Below, piece by piece: positions 43,558-52,307 of a stretch of 64,000 nt of DNA. This DNA is from an uncultured Hyphomonadaceae bacterium. GTDB lineage: Bacteria; Pseudomonadota; Alphaproteobacteria; Caulobacterales; Hyphomonadaceae. A program made the translations under genes and the position numbers. Each line of letters begins with the position of its first letter. The first letter of the stretch is position 1. Below the pieces are notes generated by a model. That model did no database searches and had not been told where the DNA came from. It saw only the letters and a program-made list of their open reading frames with translations. The stretch lies in assembly GCA_938084575.1 (NCBI GenBank), contig CALKFG010000004.1, positions 62,001-126,000 of the forward strand, in the 5' to 3' direction.

Positions 43558-46252
43558 ACCAGCCTCGGCGTTTCCGCTTTGGTGGCACCTCGGCCTCGAG
43601 TTTTGGCTCTGTAGCAACCAGACCCCCCGGCTCATAAACCGCGCTGGTTACCGGCGCGTCGGCGTCCTCACCGGGCGCCTCGACCGGGGCAGGCGTATCC
43701 GGCGAACCGGTTTCGGGTGCCACGGTTTCTTCCTCACGCCCTGCGGCAGAGGTGGTCTCAACATCGGGTGTCGAAACAGGTGTTTCTGACCCGTCATCCG
43801 CGGCTTCTGAGGCTGGCTCCGTTATGGCCGGTTCGGCATCGCTGCGCGCTGGCGCCTCGGCTGCAGCCGAGGGGGGCTCATCGCCGGCCTCTGATGTTGG
43901 CAGGTCCGGGCTGACGTCACGGGTGCCGGGTGTCGGTTCGGTTTCGGTGGTGACCGAATCCGATGCACCCTCAGGCCCGCGACGGCGCCTTGAGCGGCGT
44001 CGACGGCGGCGTCCTCCAGGCTTTTCGGTGTCGGCCTCGCCATCGGGGGAGGTTTGTCCTGACGCACTGCTTTGAGCTGTGTCCTGATCGGCGTCGTCCT
44101 GCGATGGATTTGCATCCGGCGCTTCCAGACCGCCAAGCTTTGGATCCGGCAGATCAAGCGGCGCGTCGCCTAACAGGTGGGTGATGCTGGCAGACAGGCC
44201 GTCGATCAGGGCACCGCCGTCGCAAGGCGTGACCGTCGACAACTCATTGTCCCGACGCCGACGACGACCGCCACGTCGGCCACGGCGCCGACGCTTTCGT
44301 CGCCCCCCGGTCTCGTCCGTCTCGTCGCGCGGGGTGTCCGCCTGAACGCCTTCTGGGGCGCCTTCGGTGCTGTCGTCGATGACCGGCTTTTCGTCATCGC
44401 CTTCTTCCGGCAAGAGGTGATCGTCCTGATCGCCTTCCAGAAAGTCGCGGCGGTTATAGGCCGCCTGGCGTTTGCGGCCTGCGCCTTTTTCGACAGACAG
44501 CTCGAAGTCGCCGGGAATCATGGCCGCTGAAGAATGGATGGCTATGGCAAAGCCAGCCTCTTCCTCAATCGACGTAATGTCTTCCCGCTTTGAATTGAGG
44601 ATATAAAGCGCAACGTCCGTTGGCGCGGTGACCGTGATGGCTTTCAGCCCGCCACCACCTGCGCGCGACTCGATTGCCCGGATGATCTGCAGGGCCGCAG
44701 ACGGAATCGATCTGCGCCGGCCGGTACCGTGGCAGGCGTCACATTTCTCGGATGTCGCCTGCATGACCCCGGCACGCCGCCGCTGGCGGGAGATTTCCAT
44801 GAGTCCGAACTGGGAGATCCGATTGTTCTGGACGCGGGCTCGGTCGAGGCTGAGGCAATCCTTCATCTTCTTTTCGACGGCCCGATTGTTCTTGGGTTCG
44901 TCCATATCGATAAAGTCGATGACGATCAGACCGGCGAGGTCTCGCAGGCGCATTTGGCGACAAGCTTCCTCGGCGGCCTCCAGATTGGTCCGAAGGGCGG
45001 TTTGTTCGATGCTCCGTTCACGGGTTGATTTCCCGGAATTCACGTCGATCGCGACAAGGGCTTCTGTCTGGTTGATAACCAGGTAACCGCCTGACTTCAT
45101 CTGAACCGTGGGTGAGAAAACGGACTCAAGCTGCTCTTCGACACCCTCTGCTACGAAAAGTGGGGTTGGCGCCGTCCAGCGTTTGACTTTGCGCGCCTGC
45201 GTCGGCATCAGCGTTTTCGCCAGATCTTTCGCTTTCCGATATGCTTCGTCGCCCTGAACAATGACGTCATCAATGCCGCGGTCAAACATGTCACGCATGG
45301 CGCGGTGAACCAGGCTGCCTTCTTTGTGAATCAGGCTTGGGGCGGACGATTTCAGGGTTGTGGAGCGGATCGTGCTCCACAGGTTCTGCAGATAATCATA
45401 GTCCCGCTTAATTTCGGATTTCGTCCGTTTGGCTCCTGCCGTCCGGACAATAAGGCCCATGCCTTTTGGCACCGACAGGTCGGACATCATGGATTTCAGC
45501 CGTTTTCGGTCGGCGCCGTTCGGGATTTTCCGGGAGATGCCGCCGCCCCGGGGCGTATTGGGCATCAGGACCGAATAGCGCCCGGCCAGCGATAGATAGG
45601 TTGTAAGGGCTGCGCCCTTATTGCCGCGTTCTTCCTTGACGACCTGGACCAGAAGAACCTGGCGGCGCCGGATCACTTCCTGAATTTTATACCGGCGGGT
45701 CGCCGCGGTGGAGCGGGTCTTGCGGGGGCGGCGGCGCTGTTCTGTTGCCGGCGCAGCGCCATCGGGCGTTTCATCAGATTCCGTGGATGCCGACGCGACT
45801 GTATCGCTGTCATCACCATCCGAATCCTCGCCGTCCGTGTCTGCATCCTTGTCGGCCGAACCAGTCGCCTCAGAGCTCGTGGCGTCGTCATCGCCCTGCG
45901 ACTCGTCTCCGTCATCGTCAAGCTCGTCCTCGTCGTCCGGGTCCTCGTCGGCCTCGGCTTCAGCCTCGCGTGCAGCTTCCTCAAGAAGGCGCTGACGGTC
46001 CTCTTGCGGCAGCTGGTAATAGTCGGGATGGATTTCGCTGAACGCCAGAAAGCCGTGACGATTGCCGCCATAGTCAACAAAACAGGCCTGTAGCGAAGGC
46101 TCGACCCGCGTCACTTTCGCGAGGTAGAGATTTCCTCTTAGCTGTTCGTTGCCGGTTGTTTCAAAGTCGAAGTCCTCGACACGTCCATTGTCGACGAGGG
46201 CAACCCGGGTTTCTTCCGGGTGGCTCGCGCCAATTAGCATAAGTTTGCTCAT
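43544..46252 (-). CDS. rne: Ribonuclease E/G
   Basis: This is the main endonuclease of RNA decay and the scaffold of the degradosome; 902 residues. It has an N-terminal S1-like region (GNLYLAKVTRVEPSLQACFV) interrupted by a very acidic insertion (about 95-190), as in other Alphaproteobacteria, then YKIQEVIRRRQVLLVQVVK. The DNase I-like catalytic part has VAIDVNSGKSTRER and IVIDFIDMDE, whose Asp residues bind Mg2+. The zinc link is CDACHGTG. The disordered C-terminal third has Arg-rich tracts (RRKRRRRGRRGGRRRRR) and acidic, Pro-rich stretches, ending KRKRRGWWSRG; a GWW motif like this binds PNPase in Caulobacter. It diverges from the amidase gene. Confidence 0.96.
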   Translation of the reverse strand: MSKLMLIGASHPEETRVALVDNGRVEDFDFETTGNEQLRGNLYLAKVTRVEPSLQACFVDYGGNRHGFLAFSEIHPDYYQLPQEDRQRLLEEAAREAEAEADEDPDDEDELDDDGDESQGDDDATSSEATGSADKDADTDGEDSDGDDSDTVASASTESDETPDGAAPATEQRRRPRKTRSTAATRRYKIQEVIRRRQVLLVQVVKEERGNKGAALTTYLSLAGRYSVLMPNTPRGGGISRKIPNGADRKRLKSMMSDLSVPKGMGLIVRTAGAKRTKSEIKRDYDYLQNLWSTIRSTTLKSSAPSLIHKEGSLVHRAMRDMFDRGIDDVIVQGDEAYRKAKDLAKTLMPTQARKVKRWTAPTPLFVAEGVEEQLESVFSPTVQMKSGGYLVINQTEALVAIDVNSGKSTRERSIEQTALRTNLEAAEEACRQMRLRDLAGLIVIDFIDMDEPKNNRAVEKKMKDCLSLDRARVQNNRISQFGLMEISRQRRRAGVMQATSEKCDACHGTGRRRSIPSAALQIIRAIESRAGGGGLKAITVTAPTDVALYILNSKREDITSIEEEAGFAIAIHSSAAMIPGDFELSVEKGAGRKRQAAYNRRDFLEGDQDDHLLPEEGDDEKPVIDDSTEGAPEGVQADTPRDETDETGGRRKRRRRGRRGGRRRRRDNELSTVTPCDGGALIDGLSASITHLLGDAPLDLPDPKLGGLEAPDANPSQDDADQDTAQSSASGQTSPDGEADTEKPGGRRRRRRSRRRRGPEGASDSVTTETEPTPGTRDVSPDLPTSEAGDEPPSAAAEAPARSDAEPAITEPASEAADDGSETPVSTPDVETTSAAGREEETVAPETGSPDTPAPVEAPGEDADAPVTSAVYEPGGLVATEPKLEAEVPPKRKRRGWWSRG

Positions 46253-46659
46253 TTAAATCAGCCTTGCGCATAGGCGGCGCTAACGCACGGAGAATCCGGC
46301 GATGGCGAACGACGCCTAGAAAAAAAGTGTTGGGTTTTGAACAGGAAGAGGCCCGTCCAGACCACATGTCTGGACGATCAAGGAACATTTGAAATTTGTT
46401 CTGCTGGCTCATACCCATCCATTCCGGTATGGCAACTATACGACAAACGCTGTCGGCTATATTGCCTGTCGGAGAATCTCTGCCCCTCAAGGGACTGCGA
46501 CCTACATGCCCGCTCCTCTGCGGATTGGGAAGGGCTGATTGGCAGGAAAGAAGATAAATATTTCGTCAGGCGGGATAAATCTGGGGTTAATATGGCTTCT
46601 GCCATACCGCTGAGATACCCAGACGATCACACCCGGTTGGTTTATAGACGGAGCAAAGT
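46253..46659. other. Divergent promoter region and leaders of rne and the amidase gene
   Basis: No protein gene is supported; the small open frames have no ribosome site or family features. The most striking element is a perfect 9-bp stem-loop (CGTCCAGAC / GTCTGGACG, 46354-46376). Both genes must be transcribed from here. A long rne leader is expected because RNase E often controls its own message through it. Confidence 0.5.
46354..46376 (-). promoter_or_regulatory. 9-bp stem-loop in the rne leader
   Basis: CGTCCAGAC and GTCTGGACG pair perfectly around a 5-base loop (ATGTG in the rne sense), about 100-125 bases before the rne start. It may be part of the autoregulatory leader, as hairpins are in the E. 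coli rne leader. Confidence 0.45.
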
Positions 46660-47889
46660 TTGACGCTGATACGCCTTCTTGGACAGGCTTTTGCTGCCAT
46701 GCTGCTGCAGGGGTGGGCCCAGGCGCAAATAGAGTCGGTCGGCATTGCCGGAGATGGGCAGCATACGCGGATAACCATTGCCTCTCCCCAGGCTCTGGAC
46801 AGCACCATCCGCCTGACCGAAACCGAAGGCGTCCTCGGGCTTGATTGGATCACGCCGAACCTGGCGGTCCGCGCAGATGCCTATCTTGCTGCGCCGGTCG
46901 GTGGGATCTCCGCTTATACCCTTCAGGAGGATCGGATCAGCTTTGAAATGGACCGGCCGATGATGGTGGCCCGGCTGCTCGACGTGCCTCCGCGCACCGA
47001 CGACGGCGTCTTTCGGTATGTCATTGATCTGTCTGAGGTCTCACCGGCTCGCTTCAGGAGACAGCAGCAGCGGGATGCAGTAAGCCAGCCCGCATCGCCG
47101 CCAGTTGAGGCGCACGCACGCCTCGATATCACAGGCGATGAGGGGAACGTCATCTCTTCACCCTCGTTCAAGCCAGCGGGATTAGCGGATCCCGATCGCC
47201 AGCCGGAGCCCTTTGTCATCGTCATTGATCCGGGCCATGGGGGGCGGGATCCCGGCGCGTCTTCGGTGATCGGCGGTGAAGAAAAGGAAATCGTTCTGAA
47301 AGCGGCTGCCATGCTGGCCGAAGAGCTGGCCAAGGAACCGCGCTACGAGGTCCGTCTGACCCGGTCGGATGACACCTATGTGGAACATGAAGACAGGGTT
47401 ACTCAAGCTCGGGAATGGGGTGCAGATTTGTTCATTTCACTTCATGCAGATGCGGCGGGGGCGGCCTCTGTGCAGGGGGCGTCGGTCTACACCATTTCAA
47501 CGCGGGGGGAGTCGCGCATAAATGGTGCCGCAAACAAATATGGCTGGGAGATCCCGATAGAAACGGGGACATCTGAAACAGTGTCGGGTATTCTGGAGGA
47601 CCTTGTGCGGCGGGAAACAAAATCAAATTCGGCGATTTTTGCTGAGTTGCTGCTCCCGGAGCTCGCCAGTGCCGGTCCCCTGGTGCGCAATTCCCACCGG
47701 CAGGGAAATTTGTTTGTCCTGCTCGCGCCGGATGTGCCTGCAGTTCTGATTGAAATTGGCTTCCTCACCAATCGGGGTGATGCCCGCCGACTGGCATCAC
47801 GGTCGGGGCGCCAGAGGACCGCCCGGGCGATCAAGCGTGCGATTGATGCCTATTTTGATCAGCAAGAGCTGAGGCTGGCCTCCAACTGA
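46660..47889 (+). CDS. N-acetylmuramoyl-L-alanine amidase with AMIN domain (AmiC-like)
   Basis: This zinc enzyme cleaves the amide between MurNAc and the stem peptide during cell separation. The 409-residue product starts at a TTG (46660) with GGAG seven bases upstream, which gives a good signal peptide ending QGWAQAQ; a Met at 46699 would remove part of it. An AMIN-type domain (about 30-130) is followed by Amidase_3 (about 175-400) with VIDPGHGGRDPGASS (zinc His), KEIVLKAA (zinc Glu), DLFISLHADA (zinc His) and VLIEIGFLTN (catalytic Glu). The gene is adjacent to mrcA, a usual alphaproteobacterial arrangement, and is divergent from rne. Confidence 0.95.
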   Translation: MTLIRLLGQAFAAMLLQGWAQAQIESVGIAGDGQHTRITIASPQALDSTIRLTETEGVLGLDWITPNLAVRADAYLAAPVGGISAYTLQEDRISFEMDRPMMVARLLDVPPRTDDGVFRYVIDLSEVSPARFRRQQQRDAVSQPASPPVEAHARLDITGDEGNVISSPSFKPAGLADPDRQPEPFVIVIDPGHGGRDPGASSVIGGEEKEIVLKAAAMLAEELAKEPRYEVRLTRSDDTYVEHEDRVTQAREWGADLFISLHADAAGAASVQGASVYTISTRGESRINGAANKYGWEIPIETGTSETVSGILEDLVRRETKSNSAIFAELLLPELASAGPLVRNSHRQGNLFVLLAPDVPAVLIEIGFLTNRGDARRLASRSGRQRTARAIKRAIDAYFDQQELRLASN

Positions 47890-47987
47890 CCAGTTGGGCT
47901 TTCGCCGACTCACCCGTCGCCTTACTGTTGCCCTGTTCATATGAGAGGTGCGGTTTGGATTGCACCATGTTCTGAGAAGGGGGTGAC

Positions 47988-50567
47988 ATGCTCCAGGCCA
48001 TTCGCAGTTTTCTGTTCAGCTGGGCGATGCTCCGTTTCCTGCTGATCTCCGGAACAGTGGTTGGGGTGGTCGCGGCGCTGGCCCTGTCTGTCTGGGTGAT
48101 GATGCTGTCGCGCGGGCTGCCCTCTGAACTCAAGCTCGCGGAATATAATCCTCCGATTACAACACGTGTTCATGCTGGCGACGGGACGCTGATTTATGAG
48201 TTTGCCGATGAGCACAGGGTCTTTGTCCCGTATGAAGCCATTCCTGAACATGTTGTGCAGGCCTTTGTCGCGGCCGAGGATCAGAACTTCTTTCAGCATA
48301 ATGGGCTGGATTATATCGGGATTGTCCGCGCCGCTCGTAATTCCGTCGTCAACAAGCTGACCGGGTCCGGTGGTCTCCAGGGGGGGTCAACCATTACGCA
48401 GCAGGTCGCCAAGAATATGCTCCTGACGAATGCGCGGGCCCTGCAGCGCAAAATCAAAGAAGCGATTGTTGCCCGGCGCATCGAGCATGCCTTCAGCAAG
48501 GAACATATTCTCGAACTCTACCTCAATGAGATTTACTTGGGGGGGCAGTCCTATGGCGTAGGCTCTGCCGCTCTGAATTATTTCAACAAATCTCTCTCCG
48601 AGCTGAATATTGCGGAAGCGGCGGTGCTGGCTTCGCTGCCAAAATTTCCTGGCCGCGTGAACCCTTACACCAACCCCGAGCGCCTGGTTCAACGGAGAAA
48701 TTACGTGATTGGGCGGATGCTTGCGGACGGTTATATCGACCAGGAAGAGGCCGATACAGCCCGGTCCCAAACCCTGACGACGACACGTCGGTTGCGCGGG
48801 CCCGAATATGCTGCAGCGACCTATTTCGTGCAGGAAATCCGCCGCCAGCTGATCGACCAGTTCGGAGAAGACACGCTTGAACGAGAAGGTCTGTCCATCC
48901 GCACAACGATCGACACGCGACTTCAGCTCGCCGCCCAGGAAGCGTTGCAGATTGGTCTGGAGGCCTATGACCGACGCCACGGATACCGAGGCCCGATTGC
49001 CGAGATCGATCTGGCGTCAGCCACGGCCATCGAGGATTTGGCGGCAATACGCCTGCCAGGCGGCCATGGCAGCTGGGAAGGGGCCCTGGTTACATCCCTC
49101 TCTGAAGGGGGCGCTCGACTTGTGCTGTCTGATGGTCAGGAAACCAGCCTCCCTCCCGAGGATCTGGAATGGGCGGAGACCTTCATCCGTTCTGACGGAC
49201 GCACCGGCCTGCGTCGCGGTGACGTCGTTCTGGCGGAGGTTCTGCGCCGGCCTCTGGCGGTTGAGGAGAGCCCTCAGGCCGTCGAGGGACGAAGTGTGGA
49301 CGAGGGGGAGAAGACTCCGGATCTTGCTCCGATCATGGTTCCGACCCGCATGTCACAGCTGCGTCAGATTCCCAAGATCGAGGGCGCGCTGATTGCTTTG
49401 GACCCTCATACCGGTCGGGTTTTGGCGATGATGGGCGGTTACTCGTTCTTCAAGAGCCCCTTTAACCGGGTAACGCAGGCGCGTCGGCAGCCGGGATCGG
49501 CCTTCAAACCTTTTGTCTTTGCCGCAGCACTCGAGAATGGCTACACCCCTGCGACGTCCATCCTTGATTCTTCTTATGTCTTTTACGACGATCATACCGG
49601 CGATGTATGGAAACCCGAAAATTATGTCGAGGGTCAGTCTTATGGCGAGGTCACGATGCGCGTCGCCCTCGAGAAGTCTTACAATCAGGTGACCGCTCGC
49701 GTCGCGACGGATATCGGCCTTGAGGCTGTTTCTGAAGCCGGGGAGCGGTTTGGGGTTTATGACACGCTGCCCGCTTATCCGGCTATGTCCCTGGGCGCTG
49801 GAGAAACCTCGCCCTGGCGAATGGCCAAGGCTTATGCAGCCTTTGTGAATGGCGGCAAGGAGGTTGTTCCGACCCTGCTGGACCGGATTCAGGATCGGCG
49901 CGGGCGGACGCTTTTTAAATTTGATGACCGGTCCTGCACGGGCTGCATCGCAGATCAATGGGACGGCACCGAACCGCCGATTCTGCCAGATGAACGCAAG
50001 AGTTTGGTGGATCCCATCGTGGCTTATCAGATGGTCCACATGCTTGAGGGTGTCATCGAACGGGGGACGGGCAGACGCGCCCTGCGGGTCGGGAAACCCC
50101 TCGCCGGGAAAACCGGCACCACCAATGACTATGTGGACGCCTTGTTTTTCGGCTTTTCTCCGGATCTCGTCGTCGGGATCTGGATGGGCTTTGATGAACC
50201 GCGCACGCTCGGTGACGGCGAGGGCGGTGGCAGCGTTGCTGCGCCGGTGTTTACAGAATTTATGAGCCGGGCTTTAGCCAATAAACCCGGTCTGCCTTTC
50301 CGTATTCCGCCGGGTGTCCGGCTGGTTTCGATTGATGCGGAAACCGGTCAGCTGCCGGATGCGGGAACCCGTACGACGATTTTGGAAGCCTTTCGCCCGG
50401 GCACGGAACCGGGGATGGTGGTTCCGGAGCGTCGGGAACTCACCCTGTCCGGGCTCAGCTCCCGACAGGAAGGGGACCGCGAACCGGGCCTGCCTGTGAT
50501 TGATCCCGAGACGGGGCTGCTGATCACGGAAGAAGTGGTTGAGGAAAGTCTCGACGACATCTATTGA
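47988..50567 (+). CDS. mrcA: Penicillin-binding protein 1A (bifunctional)
   Basis: This class A enzyme polymerises and cross-links peptidoglycan; 859 residues. One N-terminal membrane anchor (about 12-42) is followed by a GT51 transglycosylase domain with Glu97 in AAEDQNFF and the motifs GGSTITQQVAKN and LYLNEIYLGG. An OB-fold-like region leads to the transpeptidase with nucleophile Ser504 in GSAFKPF, SYNQ (SxN) and AGKTGTTNDYVDALFFG (KTG). The C-terminal tail is Pro/Glu-rich. The 98-base gap after the amidase gene and the 30 bases before prfB make cotranscription of the three likely. Confidence 0.97.
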   Translation: MLQAIRSFLFSWAMLRFLLISGTVVGVVAALALSVWVMMLSRGLPSELKLAEYNPPITTRVHAGDGTLIYEFADEHRVFVPYEAIPEHVVQAFVAAEDQNFFQHNGLDYIGIVRAARNSVVNKLTGSGGLQGGSTITQQVAKNMLLTNARALQRKIKEAIVARRIEHAFSKEHILELYLNEIYLGGQSYGVGSAALNYFNKSLSELNIAEAAVLASLPKFPGRVNPYTNPERLVQRRNYVIGRMLADGYIDQEEADTARSQTLTTTRRLRGPEYAAATYFVQEIRRQLIDQFGEDTLEREGLSIRTTIDTRLQLAAQEALQIGLEAYDRRHGYRGPIAEIDLASATAIEDLAAIRLPGGHGSWEGALVTSLSEGGARLVLSDGQETSLPPEDLEWAETFIRSDGRTGLRRGDVVLAEVLRRPLAVEESPQAVEGRSVDEGEKTPDLAPIMVPTRMSQLRQIPKIEGALIALDPHTGRVLAMMGGYSFFKSPFNRVTQARRQPGSAFKPFVFAAALENGYTPATSILDSSYVFYDDHTGDVWKPENYVEGQSYGEVTMRVALEKSYNQVTARVATDIGLEAVSEAGERFGVYDTLPAYPAMSLGAGETSPWRMAKAYAAFVNGGKEVVPTLLDRIQDRRGRTLFKFDDRSCTGCIADQWDGTEPPILPDERKSLVDPIVAYQMVHMLEGVIERGTGRRALRVGKPLAGKTGTTNDYVDALFFGFSPDLVVGIWMGFDEPRTLGDGEGGGSVAAPVFTEFMSRALANKPGLPFRIPPGVRLVSIDAETGQLPDAGTRTTILEAFRPGTEPGMVVPERRELTLSGLSSRQEGDREPGLPVIDPETGLLITEEVVEESLDDIY

Positions 50568-50597
50568 TGGGCGTCAACCCAGCGATAGGAGAGCGCC

Positions 50598-51702
50598 GTG
50601 TCCGCGGAACTTCAGGCAATGGCCCAGAAAATCAAGCAGTCGGTTGTTCTGCTGAGGAGGCGTCTTTGACTGGGATGTCGCAGAGAAACGTCTTGATGAG
50701 CTGAACACGCTCGCTGAACGCCCAGGCTTTTGGGATGACGCCGAGGCCGCCCGGAAATTGATGACCGAACGGCAAAAGCTTGAACACGCAATGCAAACCG
50801 TCACGGAGTTGGACCGCGAAGCCCAGGATGGGGCTGAGCTGATCGAGCTCGCCGAGGGTGATGCGGACATGCTGGAGGATGTGCGCAACAGCCTGTCTGC
50901 GGCGCTTGAGCGCGCCAGACGGGCCGAGCTCGAAGCCCTTCTGTCTGGTGAGGCCGATGGCAATGATTGCTATATGACCATCAATGCCGGCGCTGGCGGA
51001 ACCGAAAGCCAGGATTGGGCCTCCATGCTGCGCCGGATGTATGTTCGGTGGGCTGAAAAGAACGGCTATGCCGTCGAAGAGGTTGAAAGCCATGAGGGCG
51101 ACGAAGCCGGCATAAAGTCTGCCACCCTTCTGATTAAGGGGGGCAATGCCTATGGCTGGCTTAAATGGGAGCAGGGGGTTCACCGCCTTGTTCGAATCTC
51201 TCCCTTTGACAGTTCTGCCCGCCGTCACACGTCTTTTGCCTCGGTTGGGGTATCGCCAGTAATTGATGACTCGATAGAGGTGGACATCAACCCTTCAGAG
51301 GTTCGAACCGACACCTATCGCGCGTCGGGCAAGGGCGGCCAGCATGTCAATAAAACAGATTCTGCTGTGCGCCTGACCCATGAGCCAACAGGAATAGCGG
51401 TTGCGTGTCAGTCGGGGCGCTCACAGCATCAGAACCGGGCGGCCGCTTGGGAGATGTTGCGGTCGCGACTGTATGAACTTGAATTGCAAAAGCGCCAGGC
51501 CGCGGCTCAGGACAGTCACGATGCAAAAAGCGACATTGGCTGGGGCCACCAGATCCGGTCCTATGTGTTGCAGCCTTATCAGATGATCAAGGACGCCCGG
51601 ACCGGCTATGAGACATCGGATACGGGCGGCGTGCTGGATGGCGACATCAGTGCCTTCTTGAGTGCGTCGCTCTCCCATATGATTGGTGAGGGCGAGACCT
51701 AG
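50598..51702 (+). CDS. prfB: Peptide chain release factor 2 (programmed +1 frameshift)
   Basis: RF2 ends translation at UGA and UAA. The gene begins with GTG at 50598 (AGGAGA five bases upstream), reads 23 codons to CTT, meets TGA at 50667-50669 and continues in the +1 frame from GAC at 50668 to the TAG at 51702, giving 367 residues. The shift site has an internal Shine-Dalgarno AGGAGG (50655-50660) three bases before CTTTGAC, the same arrangement as in E. coli. RF2-specific SPF occurs in [13 protein letters not shown], and the catalytic GGQ in [15 protein letters not shown]. Low RF2 thus favours its own synthesis. It must not be read as broken. Confidence 0.97.
50655..50670 (+). promoter_or_regulatory. 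prfB +1 frameshift signal
   Basis: Internal Shine-Dalgarno AGGAGG, three bases (CGT), then CTT-TGA-C. Pausing at the UGA when RF2 is scarce allows the ribosome to slip one base forward. Confidence 0.95.
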
Positions 51703-51724
51703 TTTTTCTCTTTGCTAAGGCACA

Positions 51725-51752
51725 AAAAAACCAGCCTCAGGGCTGGTTTTTC
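51725..51752. terminator. Bidirectional terminator between prfB and the bactofilin gene
   Basis: The stem CCAGCC / GGCTGG (loop TCAG) is flanked by AAAA and TTTT runs, so it can end transcription of the convergent genes in both directions. Confidence 0.9.
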
Positions 51753-51776
51753 TTGAGTCCAAAAAAATATGATGGC

Positions 51777-52307
51777 TTAGGCCATGCTGGTGGAGCTGGC
51801 GACGGAGGGCTTCTGCTCGGGCTCCTGCCGCTCTGCCGTGCCGTTGCGGCCATGCCCGGCAGACAAGGCCGCTGCTGGCGCTGCAACCCTGGGCGCATCT
51901 TCGTGTAAAGGGTTTTCTTTGCGCTTGACCTGTCCTTCAAAGGACGCGTCGGGCTGAATGATCAAAGCGGCGTGGACAATATCTCCCTCAACATGGGCGC
52001 CGGTCTCCAGTTCAACCTTACGGGCGCGTATCGTCCCCTTTACGGTCCCTTTTACGCGGAGCGTTTCGGCCTTAACCTCACCTGTGATAACGCCGGACGA
52101 GCCCACCGTAACGTCAGCAGCCGAGACATCACCGTCGAGTTTTCCATCAATTTGGAGGGCGCCGCCTGACTTGATGGAACCGGTGATATGAACATCCGAA
52201 CAGATGATAGAGGCACCGACCCGAGCGGCGGGTTTAGATGAAGCCCCGCGCACAGCGTCCTGAGCCGGAGTGAAGGATGGAGCGTCGTCTTTATTCTTGG
52301 TGAACAT
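51777..52307 (-). CDS. bacA: Bactofilin
   Basis: Bactofilins polymerise without a nucleotide into membrane-associated filaments that position cell-wall enzymes. The 176-residue product has a flexible N-terminus, then the DUF583 right-handed beta-helix core (about 30-135) with typical repeats such as VHITGSIKSGGALQIDGKLD and GDVSAADVTVGSSGVITGEV, and a Pro/Ala/Glu-rich C-terminal tail. The bacA symbol follows the usual alphaproteobacterial name. It overlaps the M23 peptidase gene by 17 bases, and in Hyphomonas a bactofilin works with such a membrane-bound peptidase (LmdC). Confidence 0.93.
   Translation of the reverse strand: MFTKNKDDAPSFTPAQDAVRGASSKPAARVGASIICSDVHITGSIKSGGALQIDGKLDGDVSAADVTVGSSGVITGEVKAETLRVKGTVKGTIRARKVELETGAHVEGDIVHAALIIQPDASFEGQVKRKENPLHEDAPRVAAPAAALSAGHGRNGTAERQEPEQKPSVASSTSMA

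Noticed and set aside
50667-50669. An in-frame TGA in prfB as a sign of a pseudogene or selenocysteine
   Set aside because: The surrounding AGGAGG and CTTTGAC is the known +1 frameshift signal, and the frame after it reads as RF2 with all key motifs.
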